Assembly: GCA_050084515.1 (NCBI GenBank)
Contig: CM114273.1
Location: forward strand, 37,820,001 to 37,884,000
DNA: 64,000 nt
Direction of reading: 5' to 3'
From: Blasia pusilla
Taxonomy: Eukaryota > Marchantiophyta > Marchantiopsida > Blasiales
Positions 45,248-57,582 of the stretch are shown piece by piece (positions within the stretch are counted from its first letter, which is position 1; every line of letters starts with the position of its first letter). Position numbers and translations under genes: made by a program. The notes below the pieces were generated by a model that made no database searches, was not told the DNA's origin, and saw nothing but the letters and a program-made list of their open reading frames with translations.

Positions 45248-45259
45248 TGGTATCAGAGC
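45248..45259 (+). other. Retrotransposon primer-binding site (tRNA-Met)
   Basis: TGGTATCAGAGC, the methionine-tRNA complement, at the right edge of the G2 LTR. Confidence 0.8.
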
Positions 45260-45390
45260 TAATCCTTGGTGAGAGAGAATTTGGGGTCGTGGGATCGACC
45301 GGACGCTTGGGGAAACTCAAGGTAGCATCTAGGCCCAGACGCTCGAGGAGAGATGCAAGAAACAAGGAGGAGATCTGAGTGAGACGGCTT

Positions 45391-45800
45391 GAAGATGGCG
45401 ATCAAGAGAGACAAACCCAAGAAGCGCCGAAGAGAATCTCCGTGTCTTTTGGCGAATGGACGTGAGCCAGAAGGGCCTCTTGACTTGGCCCTTTCGAAGG
45501 GTACTACATTGGCACAGACACGACAAGCGATGGCAGAAGTTTTGTTAGTGGAGATGCGAGAATGGGAAGAGCGAGCAAGGCAAAGTCTTGGAAAGGCTCA
45601 AATGATGTACGTTAAGCATGCTAACAAGAGTTGGCCCCGAGTGCGATTCTAAGTTGGGGAGCAAGTATGGTTGAGTGTGAAGAATCTCACTCTTCCGAAA
45701 GAGTTGTCAACGAAGCTGTCTGCCAAGTATGTTGGACCGTATGTGATCATGGCGAACCCGTTTGAGGATGTATTCAAGCGGACGTACGAGAAGCACATAC
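45391..45800 (+). pseudogene. G2 gypsy remnant: integrase C-terminal part
   Basis: A short basic frame (MAIKRDKPKKRRRESP) lies near the primer site. The sequence then carries LTLPKELSTKLSAKYVGPYV (about 45,687-45,746), the GPY/F module at the end of gypsy integrases, preceded by VGEQVWLSV. Only about 140 bp separate primer site and frame start, so nearly all of gag and pol is deleted. A sister of the same module lies at 59.85-60.08 kb. Confidence 0.75.
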
Positions 45801-46209
45801 GTTAGTACGAAGAGAAGATAATCCCATCTTTTATTTATTATCTCTTTTCCTAATGGGCCGCGCAAATGAGTCACCCTAAAGAGGTTTAAATATGGGAATT
45901 TCATTTTCCTAGGCTAATTTACTTAATACTAATAAAACTCTCTCTAACACTTAATGATAGAGGAGTTTACATAGTAGATGATTTAACTTTACGACAACGT
46001 GATATACATATTGACATCTAGTTGATAGTTTGTAGCTTGACCATAGTTTGTGATAGAGTGCGAGCATTTTTCAATGTTATGATACCACACTTGCATCCTT
46101 CACTCATCATGATATTATATGGACTTTAGACTTTGTAGGGACACCATAATCAATACAGATTGATCATGGTGGAGCATTTATTTAAGTGGAATAAGTTGGT
46201 GGCTTTGTT

Positions 46210-49200
46210 AGATAGATCACGCACGATAGTAGCTAGTACATTTTGTTATTAGCATACACATCATTGCCACCAATATTTTTTCTAGAGCAGGTTGTATGTC
46301 TTCTTTACTTCAAAGTGTCCCAACTCCTCGTAGGCATGTTGCACCATGCTCTTTACGGAGGACGAGGCCCTACGCGCATCCACCTATAATCCATCCAAAC
46401 TTGTAAGACATATGTGTTCCTCCCACTAGAATCATCTCGCTCACAGTAGAATCCAATCCTGCTCTCTAGCATCCATTGTGGTCGCAACGCTACCAATACG
46501 TAGGTATTCCAAGACTATCTCATCCTCGTGGATCTCATTCCCAACACTCTGGTTCTCCATAGCCAACAAACCAAAATAAGTTGACGCATGCCATCACGAC
46601 CCTGTCTCTGTATCACTATCTCCATGGAAATGAGCTCCAATCACATCTCGGGCATGTGTTACGACTCAACCCATCTGCATACTAGTTGAGCATCCCATGT
46701 CGAAATAACACTCAGAAATTGTACTCTTGCAACAATAAAGACCACTTGGCAAGCTGCCATCTAAGCCTTTTGGACTCGACTTAAATGATTTATAATCAAT
46801 AATAATGGTAAAGGGATTTGCAAATAATTAACACTTAAAATGCACGACAACCCAAACTACAACCAAACGCTCATCCTCATACAAGCTATACTTTGCCTCT
46901 GTAGCGTTGTTCGAGCAACTACAAAAAGCCACCACAAACTCTCTACCCTCATCATCATGTTTGGTGTGGATTTCTCCAAGCCCCAACATTTCCAATCTGT
47001 GCGCAATTGGAAAGGACGACCTTTAATAGGTTTCCTTAGTATAGGTGCGCACATCAATATGTCCTTGAGTAGCTAAAATGCTCTCTCAAGCTCATCCCCC
47101 CAATGTCACTCATGATAAGCATCATGAGTAAGATCCTATCCATGAACATTTGAAACTCTATCGAGGCATTTTTTAACCCAAATGGTAAGAATTGTCATGA
47201 GTATAAACAATCCTTCCTATGAGGATCAATACCCCAAAAATGTCATCTTTTGTATGTCCTCCGAATATGATAGGGAATATATGGTATCCAATTCGAAGAT
47301 CTAAGGAACTAAAGACCTTTGTATGTCCAATAACATCAAAGATCTCCTTAAGAGCAAGCATGGCATACCTATCGAACTTTGTATGCGTGTTGATAGGTCG
47401 AAAACCTCCATATATCCGCCAATCCACCTGGATCCCATGCACATCCTTCTTGGCGGATATGATATTTGCAAATGCATACTATTCATGCGAAATCTTCACT
47501 AGTCCTTCCTTAACCAAGTCCTGGATCCTTCTTTGAATGAGGATCCTCTTTTTATTACTATACTTGTAGGGTTATCGGAAGATCAATGTGTTACTATAAA
47601 ACTTACTACGGATCCCAAGACCTTTTAATATACCCAAATCATGCATATTCAATGCAAGATAACTCATATGACTCATAAGGAACTCATGTATCTAGCGGCG
47701 ATCTCTTATTTTCAACTGAGGGCCCATATATGGCTCCCTAGTCTCCATCGTGATTATTGTAGGACTCTTTGGCGGAAGTGGTTTTGATTACTATGGTGCA
47801 ACCCCATTTTGAACAATAGAACTCTGCTGCTCCTCTATATCCAATTAGGACATCTCACCTCCTAATCCTCCTCGATGTGCCCGACCATAATTCACGCTTG
47901 ATGTTGTGGTTACCATCTCCCGACATACCTGCACAACATCGATATCCCAACAAGTGCAAGGGTGTCTCTCCCAATCACATCTGACATGTCGATTGCCTCC
48001 CATGGCTACTACTTGAATTTTCTTGGTAGGCATGGGGTTAACAAGTGCAACAGTGGTGACATGTTGCAACCGTATCTGACATTGCTCAGCTACTCTTAAG
48101 GCGAGAACCCATATCAAGCACTTTAGGTCCATCGCCTAACTCAAGATATGACATCAAGATGCTTTTGATAGTAACGATACTAGCGTCACTTATTCTCTCC
48201 TAATTACATCTGACATATCAACGTCCTCAAATTTCACCCTTGCCACTACCTAACTTGTCAAGGTAGGCATGAGGCTAACAAATGCAATATATAGAGGTGA
48301 CATGTCACAACCGTATCTTATGTTGCTCACCTACTCCCGAACTGATAATCCATATCAAGTAGTGTATCTCCATCGTCTAACTCTAGATATGACATGGAGA
48401 AACCTTTGATAGTAACGATACTAGAGTCACTCATGTGGGGAACTCCATTGCTCACTCTCTCTCATTGGCATTAGGCTCCACCAACTATTGAGCCTAGTCA
48501 TCCCAAATCAAGATGAGACCCAACCTCCTTGTATGCATAGGAAGCGGGAAAACTCACAAAAGTGGAAAACGTTGCCTGAGGGATGCGGATCCAACCTAAT
48601 GACCACTATCATTGAACGTCGATCATCATGTGTCACTTCTTATGATTGACATCCAGGATTCAAAATGGATTCCACAAAAAAATTGAAGGGATGCTCTACT
48701 CTCGTATATGCCCTCCCCAACATCTTTTGTGGGACCAAGTTGGTCCACTACATATGCGAGCGGTGAACCTACATTCATCCCATCCAAAAATATTGCAAGG
48801 AAAATCTATGCATGAACATGATGCACACTTGTCACCACTCATGCTCTATAATCGCCCAAGATTGGTACATTCTCCGGAATATAAGTTGAAGAACGAGATT
48901 AATTAACGTTCCTAAAAGTGTTGCAAGATCCTCATTATCTCCCAAAATAACTAGGACCAAAAATTTGCCAAACCACCACCTCATCCAACATTTGATTGAC
49001 CTTGACATGGCCAACCTGCAATGACCAATTTCATTATTGCATCCCCAATAATGAAATTCCCTCTGTAAGGAACTGTGGAAACCTTGGACAATCAACGTAG
49101 GTAACAAGTTGGGAAAACGAAGGCGCAATTATGATACATATCAAAGTGAGATGCGACTCACAACCTTATCACCCTCCACACACAAATACTGATCCATATA

Positions 49201-50340
49201 CAAATACAGCTACACACGCAATCCTACCTACAAAATAATAGCCAACCCAATGTTGATCCCTCCAAGGAGATCCAACACTCTAATATCCTCCTCTAGGATA
49301 TGCCACACAATCGATATGGTGTCCAAAGGTGATATTATAGCACTCCCTGCTATCTACAATACTCTAACCTATCATGATTTGGTGCAAAGATCTCACTCCA
49401 TGCCATTTGCGCGTTCTCATGAGTTAAGCGTCAAAGCTTATCGCTTGAGCCCCACAAAGATACCTCTCCTTCCCACAATAATGCTTCTACCATAATAATC
49501 CTCTACATAAGGCCGTAATGGATGTGTTATTTGCATGGACATACCCTTCTATCAAATCTTCCTGCCAAGTTAAATCATTACTAAATGTTGCTAGATTCGC
49601 CACCTCTCATAGTTGTTAATTGATCATTCCACTCGTGAATCAAACGGGTAATAAGCTAAGTTTCCCATCACCTCATTTCCATCCGAATCTATAAGATGCT
49701 AAATCCTCCCTAATTATCAAGAGTAAACCCTATTGGGTGCAACATTGCTCCACCAACCAAGACGTCAAAGGACTCGACATCGGTCATTGTCGCCTTAACT
49801 TGCACCACATACTCACCTAAATGATGGCATGGTTAAATCCTCACCACGACCTCATGTCAAGATATAAATTGGGCCGTACTTGTTCCATCCAAGGAAATTT
49901 TTATTTTGAATGGGCAACACTCCACATCCGCCCTGGTGAGGCCCAATCCTATCAACGCCGCCTTCCCCTACATCAAAGGTTGCACTCCTAAATCCAATAA
50001 GAGGCATTACGGAAAAAATAGTCTACCTCCTAGACTCACCAAATGGAAGATCTCTCCCCAATTATCTAGCAAGAAAACATCTAGAGCAACCATGACACAC
50101 TATATTGTGGGGTCTAGCGAGCATGTCCATTGTGCTCATGAATGAGGTTGTGGTAGTGGTGCATGGCGCAACCTACCATGAATTTAAGCACAATGGACAT
50201 GAGGTCGTGGTGAGGACAGCAACCCACCATGAATTTAAGGTGCATGGCGCAAGCATAGGCTCCATGGGTAAGTCCACCATCTCCTCTATAACTACCTCTG
50301 TACACAAGACAATAAAACCATCTCCATACTCACATATCTT
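46210..50340 (-). mobile_element. DG gypsy copy D, degenerate but in full order
   Basis: A minus-strand, AT-shifted DG copy. Integrase zinc-finger region at 46.25-46.4 kb; RNase H at 46.75-47.1; RT at 47.1-47.6 (DVIGHTKVFSSLDL); methyltransferase motif X region at 47.85-48.15 (MDLKCLIWVL); methyltransferase middle at 48.83-49.13 (RFPNLLPTLIVQGFHSSLQR) and start at 49.25-49.3; protease at 49.7-49.95; linker to 50.3 kb. Motif X is partly duplicated (47,935-48,180 and 48,190-48,430). No frame is intact. Many C-to-T and G-to-A differences from copies A and B suggest long exposure to cytosine methylation. Confidence 0.75.
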
Positions 50341-50469
50341 AGCGATTAGTCAAAACACCTCGGCGGGCGACGGATGTACCTCCCAATATCATAATATTAA
50401 AAGCCAAAAACCACAACGTGAACTACATTGTAACTATATTTATTTCCTCTATTAACGTACTAGACATAG

Positions 50470-50936
50470 TTCAGAGTCCCACAGATCCAGCAAGATCATT
50501 TGCTGATATTGCTTAGATTATAACATCTGAACTGTTGAACACATTCAATATTCTAGAGGTGTTGCCCAAAGCTGCGACTATTGAACACATTCAATAGTCT
50601 AGAGGTGTTGCCCAAAGTAGGGAATGTTGACGGGGGGTGCTAAGAATGTTATGTAGACGGATTCAGTGAAGAGCTTACAATTTGACACCTCTAAGCTCCT
50701 CATGTATGTTTGCAATGAGTACATGCTCTGCCTTTTAATTCAGAACACATAGAGCAAAAGCATGTGTTGGGTTAACTTAGTTATTATCACCAGAAAGGTT
50801 CAACACATTCAACAACCTATGTTTATTGCACGGAGCTCTAACATTGGTAAGATAGAACAAGACTATTCGCTCATACTGCTTATATAGTAACACCTGAACC
50901 GTTCGACACAATCACCAAGAATCCATATAGCATGCC

Positions 50937-51023
<87 letters not shown>

Positions 51024-51720
51024 CTTCAATTATCTCAGCTAATTCCCATCTTATTTGTATTCATAGTGTTCGATTATGATTGGTTTTGCAAGTCTGACTA
51101 GTCTGCAACCTTGTATTGGGACATAGTGTACTCGGAGGGAGTGATAATTCTACTATGACACACTTTTTAAAGTTACAAATGCTCATAGATACTTGAGATG
51201 ACTGTTGAGAATTCCCTTCCTGGAACTTTTATCCAATTATAGAGTTATGAGATTTAAGTCTACTTATAAAGTTCATAGAAGAAAGATAGAGATGTGTCCA
51301 TGTTTCATAAACAAATTTCAGAGTCCATGTATAGACCAAGACCATATATTGATATTGCTTACATGGTAACACCAAAGATGTTCAAGACACTTAGGGGGCT
51401 AGATATATGGCCTTATGCTGCTGCACTACTAACGGATTATTTTTTTAAAATTTTTCTTTTGGGGGGGGGAGGGTTTGCAAGGATGTAATGTAGGGGGGAA
51501 CAAAATAAGTTTACTATTTTACACATAGCGCTTGCCAGAACGTTCACCACATTCTTAAAATGCAAAGATGAAGAGCCTAGGTTTATTGCCTATAGCCCAA
51601 GTAAGATAGAGCAAGACCATATTCTAATTGGGTTTTAATGGTTTAACCATAACCATTAAACACATTCCGTATCCTGTAGTTTCAGCCCTGATCTACTACA
51701 CTTTTCAAGGATGTTGATGG
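50470..51720. repeat. Four diverged units of an unnamed repeat
   Basis: Around 50,490, 50,850, 51,330 and 51,606 the sequence repeats a theme: a GATAGAGCAAGACCAT-like block, then TTGATATTGCTTA, a GTAACACC-like block and TTCAACACATTC. The first unit is followed by a roughly 50-bp direct duplication (50,535-50,630, GTTGCCCAAAG twice). No protein recognised. Confidence 0.45.
50941..51020 (+). repeat. (CT)n microsatellite
   Basis: 80 bp of uninterrupted CT dinucleotide. Confidence 0.97.
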
Positions 51721-51879
51721 CTACATCATGCACTACTTGTAAGTGTGATATTGGATAACCTTTATCTTCCACTTTATTTTGTCAAGTGTAGCATGTTGGT
51801 GATGGTGTTGTACATGTGGAAGTCTCACTGAATTTGAAGTTTTCTTTGAAGGGTTGCTAAACCAAAAGTTGTGAAGGAG

Positions 51880-52252
51880 CGAAAGCCATTGCCATTTTGG
51901 AGTCCTACTCTTCCGTAGAGGCGTGGTGTATGGTTGGAGGAGAAGTCCACTAAAAAATTTATATCACCAGAGGATAGTCAAGGAGATTTTTCAGATAGTG
52001 ATTCCAAAGACCCACACTATAGTCGGCTTCTTGATATGGACTTCTTAGGGGCATATGAGGACAAAGATTTGTGGTTGGAGGATGGAAGTATATGTTCTCT
52101 TCATATGTAAGATGTATTAACTCAATGAGATGTCTGCTTTGAACATCCTCAAGCAACGGAGCAACCAATTAAGTTATCCAAACCAAAAAGTGTACCTGTG
52201 CAAATTTCCACCCTTACAAAAGAGGCGGTGGTATATAAAATACATGGAAGAA

Positions 52253-52329
<77 letters not shown>

Positions 52330-52640
52330 GTGTGGTATTCCAATTTTAGTGGATGTGGAACTTGTCGTTATGACTTCTTGAACTCTTGAATTTGTTACTT
52401 GATAATAAGTTTCGTTTTGTAACATGTTTATTTACTTGTGCAGCCATTATATGTAGCTCCATCAACGGTCATAATGCCTTCGCAAGCATAAACCTCCCCC
52501 CCCCCTCCGCTCTTTGGGCTCAAAGTGAGATGCCGTGGTGGGTACCCATGATGATGCAGTTACCAATGGGATATGGTAGTCAATTTCAGCCATTGTGGTC
52601 GAATGGAGCTCACTCATCTACGACCATGTCATCCCCATGA
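51880..52640 (+). pseudogene. Unidentified coding-like remnant, split by the 52.7-kb Copia element
   Basis: Plus-strand stretches have ordinary protein composition. An acidic piece reads SPEDSQGDFSDSDSKDPHYS, then LLDMDFLGAYEDKDLWLEDG (about 51,960-52,085). After a CT microsatellite come PPPSALWAQSEMPWWVPMMM and PMGYGSQFQPLWSNGAHSST (to 52,640), followed by a good splice donor (GTAAGT). Beyond the Copia element, 57,590-57,820 continues with GLGPSQPSPSTPSAPPLPSG. I recognise no family. Frame breaks suggest a dead gene or old transposon. Confidence 0.35.
52255..52327 (+). repeat. (CT)n microsatellite
   Basis: About 73 bp of CT dinucleotide inside the coding-like remnant. Confidence 0.97.
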
Positions 52641-52734
52641 GTAAGTAAGCTTGCTATTCTACCCTTCCCATCTTCTAATATTTTTTCAAATAATGAAAAC
52701 TTAGACTGATCATGATCACTTGCATTTGTTTGTG

Positions 52735-53166
52735 TGTGAGAAAACAGAATGTGACGAAATTACTTAAATCTTTACAAATCTTGGAGATACAAAGTGGCCT
52801 AGTCCGTCCGTGTGCTCACAGAAGAACTTCAATGGAACCTAAACATAGAGATAACTCGACATACGAGAATGCGCTATCGCTATGGCTCGCGAAAACATGG
52901 TTTTTTAACCTTTTATTTATTTTTTATTAATAAAAGACTTTTGCATATATTACGTATATCTAACCCTATATTGCATCAATGTGCCCCGCATCCTGATGCA
53001 ATATAGGGTTAGATAATCCTAGTAACGCTACTCCATAAACCACCTACATCATATTACTATGACTCTTTCGACGTCTAAGTCAGAACCATCAATCTAGGCT
53101 TCTCCTCATACAAGGGGACCGATCAAATTAATGGTGCTAAGAGAAGTGGATGTTGAGAATCCAACA
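52735..53166 (-). repeat. Copia C1 3' LTR
   Basis: 432 bp, pairs with 57,137-57,582. Contains a perfect 18-bp inverted repeat (52,961-52,978 and 52,994-53,011) around a 15-nt loop. Confidence 0.92.
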
Positions 53167-53190
53167 CTCCCTCCCCCCCTTCCCCCTCTC
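53167..53190 (-). other. Polypurine tract of Copia C1
   Basis: On the element strand this reads as an uninterrupted run of G and A immediately before the 3' LTR, the plus-strand priming site. Confidence 0.9.
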
Positions 53191-53266
53191 AATATCCACT
53201 CTCATATGGATAACTGTCTTGGACCGATGCCAAGACCCTTCACATGTCGTTGAAGTTGATCTCTGC

Positions 53267-53746
53267 TCAGACTTTGGTGAAGATATCTGCACGGTTATCT
53301 TCTGTTGGACAATAGACTAACTTCAAAACCTCTCTCTCAATCAACTCACGAACAAAATGACACTGAATCTCTATGTGCTTTGTACAAGCATGAAACACAT
53401 GATTATGTGCTATGGAAATGCAACTTTGATTTTCACACCACATTAGTGTAGCACTTTCTGGTACTTCTCCTATGTCCTCTAATATCCATCTCAACCATAC
53501 TGCTTCACAAGTAGTATAACAAGCCGCCTTGTACTCTGCCTCGCTAGAAGAAAGAGCCATTGTAGACTGTTTCTTGCTGACCCATGACACCATACCTGAT
53601 CCTACCAAGAAACAATATCCCGAAACTGATCTCCGAGAATCTAAGTCTCCTACCCAATCCGAGTCACAAAAAGCTGTCATTTCTGTCTCTACTCCATAGA
53701 TGATGCCGTACTCCATAGTGCTTTTGATATACTTCAATACACACAT
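53267..53746 (-). pseudogene. Copia C1 RNase H domain
   Basis: A 159-codon open piece at the end of pol. CDSDWVGDLDSRRSVSGYCF carries the first acidic residues. SWVSKKQSTMALSSSEAEYK is the family hallmark, and HACTKHIEIQCHFVRE and RADIFTK complete the domain. It would remove RNA from the hybrid during reverse transcription. Upstream frame breaks separate it from RT. Confidence 0.9.
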
Positions 53747-54057
53747 CCCTGCCTTCCTATGATTTTCACGAGGCTAAGTTGAAAACCTACTCAACACTCC
53801 CACAGCGAAGCTAATGTCTCGTTTTGTATTGCACAAAAATATCAAACTGCCCACAAGCTTTTTGTACAACTTTTCATCTACCAATGGTGAAATGTGGAGT
53901 CAATTGGAGTTTATTTCAGATGCAACAAGGAGCAAAAATATCCAATTTGGTCCCAAATAAAATCCAAGTACTCCCAAAAGGCACCCAAGGGATTTTTCCA
54001 AAATTCATAGTAACCTTGAAAGCCCTTAGTTCTCAAGGCACCATAGAAATTTGGAGC

Positions 54058-55183
54058 CTAATCCATTGAGAGTTTCAACTCTACCTCCATTGGCAAGACC
54101 ACTACCTTACACTCGATCATCCCAATTGCCTTCAAGCTTTCTCTAGCATACTTTTTTTGAGAGAGATAAATAGAATCTGACTGTTGCCAAATCTCCAACC
54201 CTATAAAGTAGTGCAAAAGACTTAAATCTGACATTTCAAACTCATATTTCAACACTTCCTTCATTTCCTCTATCTTCTTATTGTGATCTCATGTGATGAT
54301 AATATCATCCACATATAAGACTATCAACATATATATCCCATCTTCGCAAAACACATGCAAATATGCTTCTGATGGACTCTTGATGAGACCCTTATCTCGG
54401 AAGAATGTGTCTATTCATTAATACCATACCCTTGTGGCTTGCTTCAACCCATACAATGCTCGATGAAGCAACCACACTTTCTCTTCTGATCCGAGTGTCT
54501 CAAAACCTGGTGGTTGAGATACAAACACCTCCTCCTTGAGACTCTCGTTCAAAAAAGCAGACTTCACATCATATTGATATACATGCCAACGTCTTGTTCC
54601 TATCATTGCTAGAAAAATTCGAATAGTTGTCATCCTTGAAATAGGAGCAAAAGTCTCATAGTAATCAAAACCTTTGATCTGGAAACATCCTTGTGCAACC
54701 AACCTTGCTTTGAGTTTATCCAATGTATCATCCGACTTATACTTGGTCTTCTACATCCACTTGGTGCGTATTATCTTCCTGTCCTTTGGCTTCTCAACCA
54801 AAGTCCGACTTTCATTTCTATGAATAACATCCATCTCCATGTGCATGGCCTCTCTCCATTGGGGATGAGCAAGGGCCTCATCCAAGCATGATGGCTCTTC
54901 CATCTTCAAGACCTCTATCACCAAGGCCATGTTGACGAGATGTGCGGAAGCTCTATTCCGCTCCTCTAGACTCATCACTGTATCCCATAAAGATGCACTT
55001 CTTGCTTTTGGAATCCAGCTTGGTCCTGGACGCTTCAGGAATATGTACAAAGCACTCGCTACCAAAGGTCCTGAAGTGTTGGACTAATGGTACCTTACTC
55101 GAGTATGCTTGATCAGGAGTCATACCTTGCACTAACTTGTAAACGACAGTATTAACAGCTTCAGCCCAACATCCTTCTATCAA
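54058..55183 (-). pseudogene. Copia C1 reverse transcriptase
   Basis: Domain blocks in order: IFMGYSDESRGAE at the integrase-RT junction; RKIIRTKWM; KARLVAQGCFQIKGFDYYET; YQYDVKSAFLNESLKEEVFV; HRALYGLKQATRVWY followed by a stop at 54,418; the catalytic LYVDDIIIT near 54,290-54,330 followed by a stop; then FEMSDLSLLHYFIGLEIW. Just after (about 53,885-54,060) some 175 bp of foreign sequence separates this from VDEKLYKKLVGSLIF near 53,840-53,890. The active-site YVDD is intact but the frame is not. Confidence 0.9.
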
Positions 55184-55186
55184 ACC

Positions 55187-56030
55187 TTATGCTTTCATTA
55201 TACATCTTGCCATCTCCACCATTGTACGATTTTGACACTCAACAACTCCATTTTGTTGTGGTGTATGTGTCGTAGTTAACGGTCGTTTGATTCCATGCTC
55301 CCCCAAGTATTTGTTGAATTCTGTTGATAAGAATTCTCCTCCTTGATTGGTGTGAAGCTTCTGTACCTTCTTTCTTGTTTTATTCTCAACCAACTTGTGC
55401 CATATTTTAAAATTTCCAAAAGAACTTGCCTTATCACGAAAGAAATACACCCACATCTTCCTACTATAATCTTCGACAACTAAAAAGAAGTAGGAAGAAC
55501 CACCTAATGCCAATGTTCTCATTTTACCATATAGGCCAACACGTATAAGCTCTAGAAGAGCCTTTGCTCTATTTATGCACTCTTGTGGAAATGGTTTTCG
55601 GTGCTGCTTGCCCATCATACAAGCTTCACATGTATCTGACACTCCAAAAATTGTAAGTAAATCAACAACCATGGCAGATTTTTGCATCTGACTCAGTAAG
55701 TGAAAGCTTAGGTGACCAAATCTTTCATGCCATAACTTACTGCCTCCACGATTTGTACCTACACTCGTCGTGAAAGCGTACAACTCGTAGATATTTCCAC
55801 GTCGTATACCTTCATCCACTACTTTCCCTTTGGAATCCTCAATGACTACTCCAGATTTCTTGAAATGAACTTCTAAGTTGCGATCACATAATACTGCTAC
55901 TAAAAGCAAATTGCGCTTCAACTCTCGTATGTACATTACATCAGTTAACTTCTTTTCATCTCCTTTTTGTGAAACTAAATAAATAGTGCCTTTCCCTTCT
56001 ATAAGGCACTTTGCATTATTCCCAACTGTA
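55187..56030 (-). pseudogene. Copia C1 integrase
   Basis: The HHCC zinc finger is intact (LWHERFGHLSFH, CEACMMGKQHR). The catalytic core has lost two acids. The usual D-L-x-G-P segment reads RVGLYGKM (Asp to Gly), and the T-D-N-G-G-E-F segment reads HTNQGGEF (Asp to Asn). The Glu in NGVVECQNRTMVEMAR remains. A stop ends the open piece at 55,187. Upstream, about 55,940-56,030 continues the protease-integrase linker. Confidence 0.9.
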
Positions 56031-56050
56031 ACGTTAACAACGATGGGCTC

Positions 56051-57064
56051 CTATAGAGGTTGTAAGGAGCTATACCAATCCTTATGATTGGTCATATGCC
56101 TAGGTGCTCCACTATTGAGCACCCATGCATCTTCACTCTTTGACTTAGTGTAATGATATACTTGTGTGCAAAACTCTTTGATTGCAACCCAAGCATCTAC
56201 CTCATGCTCTCCTAATTCTACAAAATTTCCAAACTCCTTCTTAGATCTTAAACAATCGTTCTTCTCATCCTGACTCCTCTTTCTACAATCTTTGATAACA
56301 CGACCTAGCTTACCACAATGAAAGCATTTGAAGGCTTTCCTTGGAAATTTCTTCCTGACATTTGAATGGTAATCATGATTTCTACTTGTCTGTATGTTGG
56401 CAGTAAATGCTGCATCACTTCCCTCTCTTGCTTTGAAGCGTATTTCCTCTTCTACCAACATTGCACTAAATTGTTCAAAAGTAAGCGGTATGGGTCTTAC
56501 TTGAGTATTCAATGCAGTGACCACGTTGTCATACCTCGGAGGCAAAATCCTTATGCACCAACGTGCCAAATCTTTGCTAGACTTTCAAATTCCTACAGAC
56601 GCCATCTGATCTTGGAGATTCTTGATTTTCGTAAAAAATTGCTCCGTGCTTTCTCCTTTTGAAAATTTCTCGGTCGTAAGCTGATTCTCCAGATTCTGAA
56701 TCCGAGTCTCATTCTTGGTTTCAAACTGATTCTTCAAAATGTTCCACGCCTCAGCAGCACTGGTCATATGTTGAATGAGAGTCATGATAGAATCATTTAT
56801 ATTCGTGACAATCGCATATAGAGCATTAGCGTTTCTGCATTTCCACGCCAACAATACAACAAGATCGATAGCACTAGATGAATATGAACATGCAAAACTC
56901 AAAGTAGCTTGTAGATTCGAATGGACGCTTATGGCCGTCTCCCAAATCTCAAATGATTCGAGGACAATTCTGATTTTGAACTTCCACAATGTATAGTTAG
57001 ATCCATCTAAATTCCCTTCATCTAGTGGAGGAGGGCAAGCACGAATTGACGAAGAAGTAGCCAT
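56051..57064 (-). pseudogene. Copia C1 gag and protease
   Basis: Gag starts with an ATG at 57,062-57,064, 60 bp after the primer site, and shows the Copia gag pattern (LDGSNYTLWKFKIRIVLESF, EAWNILKNQFETKNETRIQN, GESTEQFFTKIKNLQDQM). A stop at 56,585 splits it. The second piece has the zinc knuckle CFHCGKLGRVIKDC, in which the His position is Arg. It continues to the protease WVLNSGAPRHMT, where the catalytic Asp of D-S-G-A is Asn. Both changes would inactivate the particle proteins. Confidence 0.9.
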
Positions 57065-57124
57065 CTCTCAAAAATTTGTGCAACCACGCTAGATTTCCAT
57101 ATACAAAATACTGGAAAACCTATA

Positions 57125-57136
57125 GCTTTGATACCA
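57125..57136 (-). other. Copia C1 primer-binding site (tRNA-Met)
   Basis: On the element strand it reads TGGTATCAAAGC, directly after the 5' LTR end CTCACA, with one change from the usual methionine-tRNA complement. Confidence 0.88.
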
Positions 57137-57582
57137 TGTGAGAAAACAAAATGTGACGAAATTACTAAAATCTTTACAAATCTTGGAGATACAAAGTGGC
57201 CTAGTCAGTCCATGCGCTCATAGAATAGCTTCAATGGAACTTGAACATGGAGATGACTCGACATACGAGAATGCGCTATGGCTCTCGACTACTTGACTAC
57301 TCAGGAAAAAAGGGTTATTTTACTTATTTTTCTTCATTTCTATTAATAGAAAACGTTTGCATATATTACGTATATCTAAACCTATATTGCATCAATGTGC
57401 CCCGCACCCTGATGTAATATAGGGTTAGATAATCCTAGTAACGCTACTCCATAAACCACCTACATCATATGACTATGACTCTTTTGACGTCTAAGTCGGA
57501 ACCATCAATCTAGACTTCTCCTCATACAAGGGGGCCGATCATATTAATGGTGCTCAGAGAAGTGGATGTTAAGAATCCAACA
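57137..57582 (-). repeat. Copia C1 5' LTR
   Basis: 446 bp, TGTTGG to CTCACA on the minus strand; partner of 52,735-53,166. Confidence 0.92.

Larger units (their letters stand above)
52735..57582 (-). mobile_element. Ty1/copia retrotransposon C1, complete structure
   Basis: A 4,848-bp element on the minus strand, bounded by LTRs of 446 and 432 bp (TGTTGGATT to CTCACA) and flanked by a perfect 5-bp duplication TTGTG (52,730-52,734 and 57,583-57,587). Primer-binding site and polypurine tract sit in the right places. The order gag, protease, integrase, RT, RNase H is that of Ty1/copia. Stops and lost catalytic residues show it is dead. The LTRs differ at very roughly one base in ten by eye, so the insertion is old. 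Confidence 0.93.

Noticed and set aside
50941-52327. CRISPR-like regular spacing of repeats
   Set aside because: The repeats are CT microsatellites and diverged long units; no short identical repeats with unique spacers, and the DNA is from a plant nucleus.
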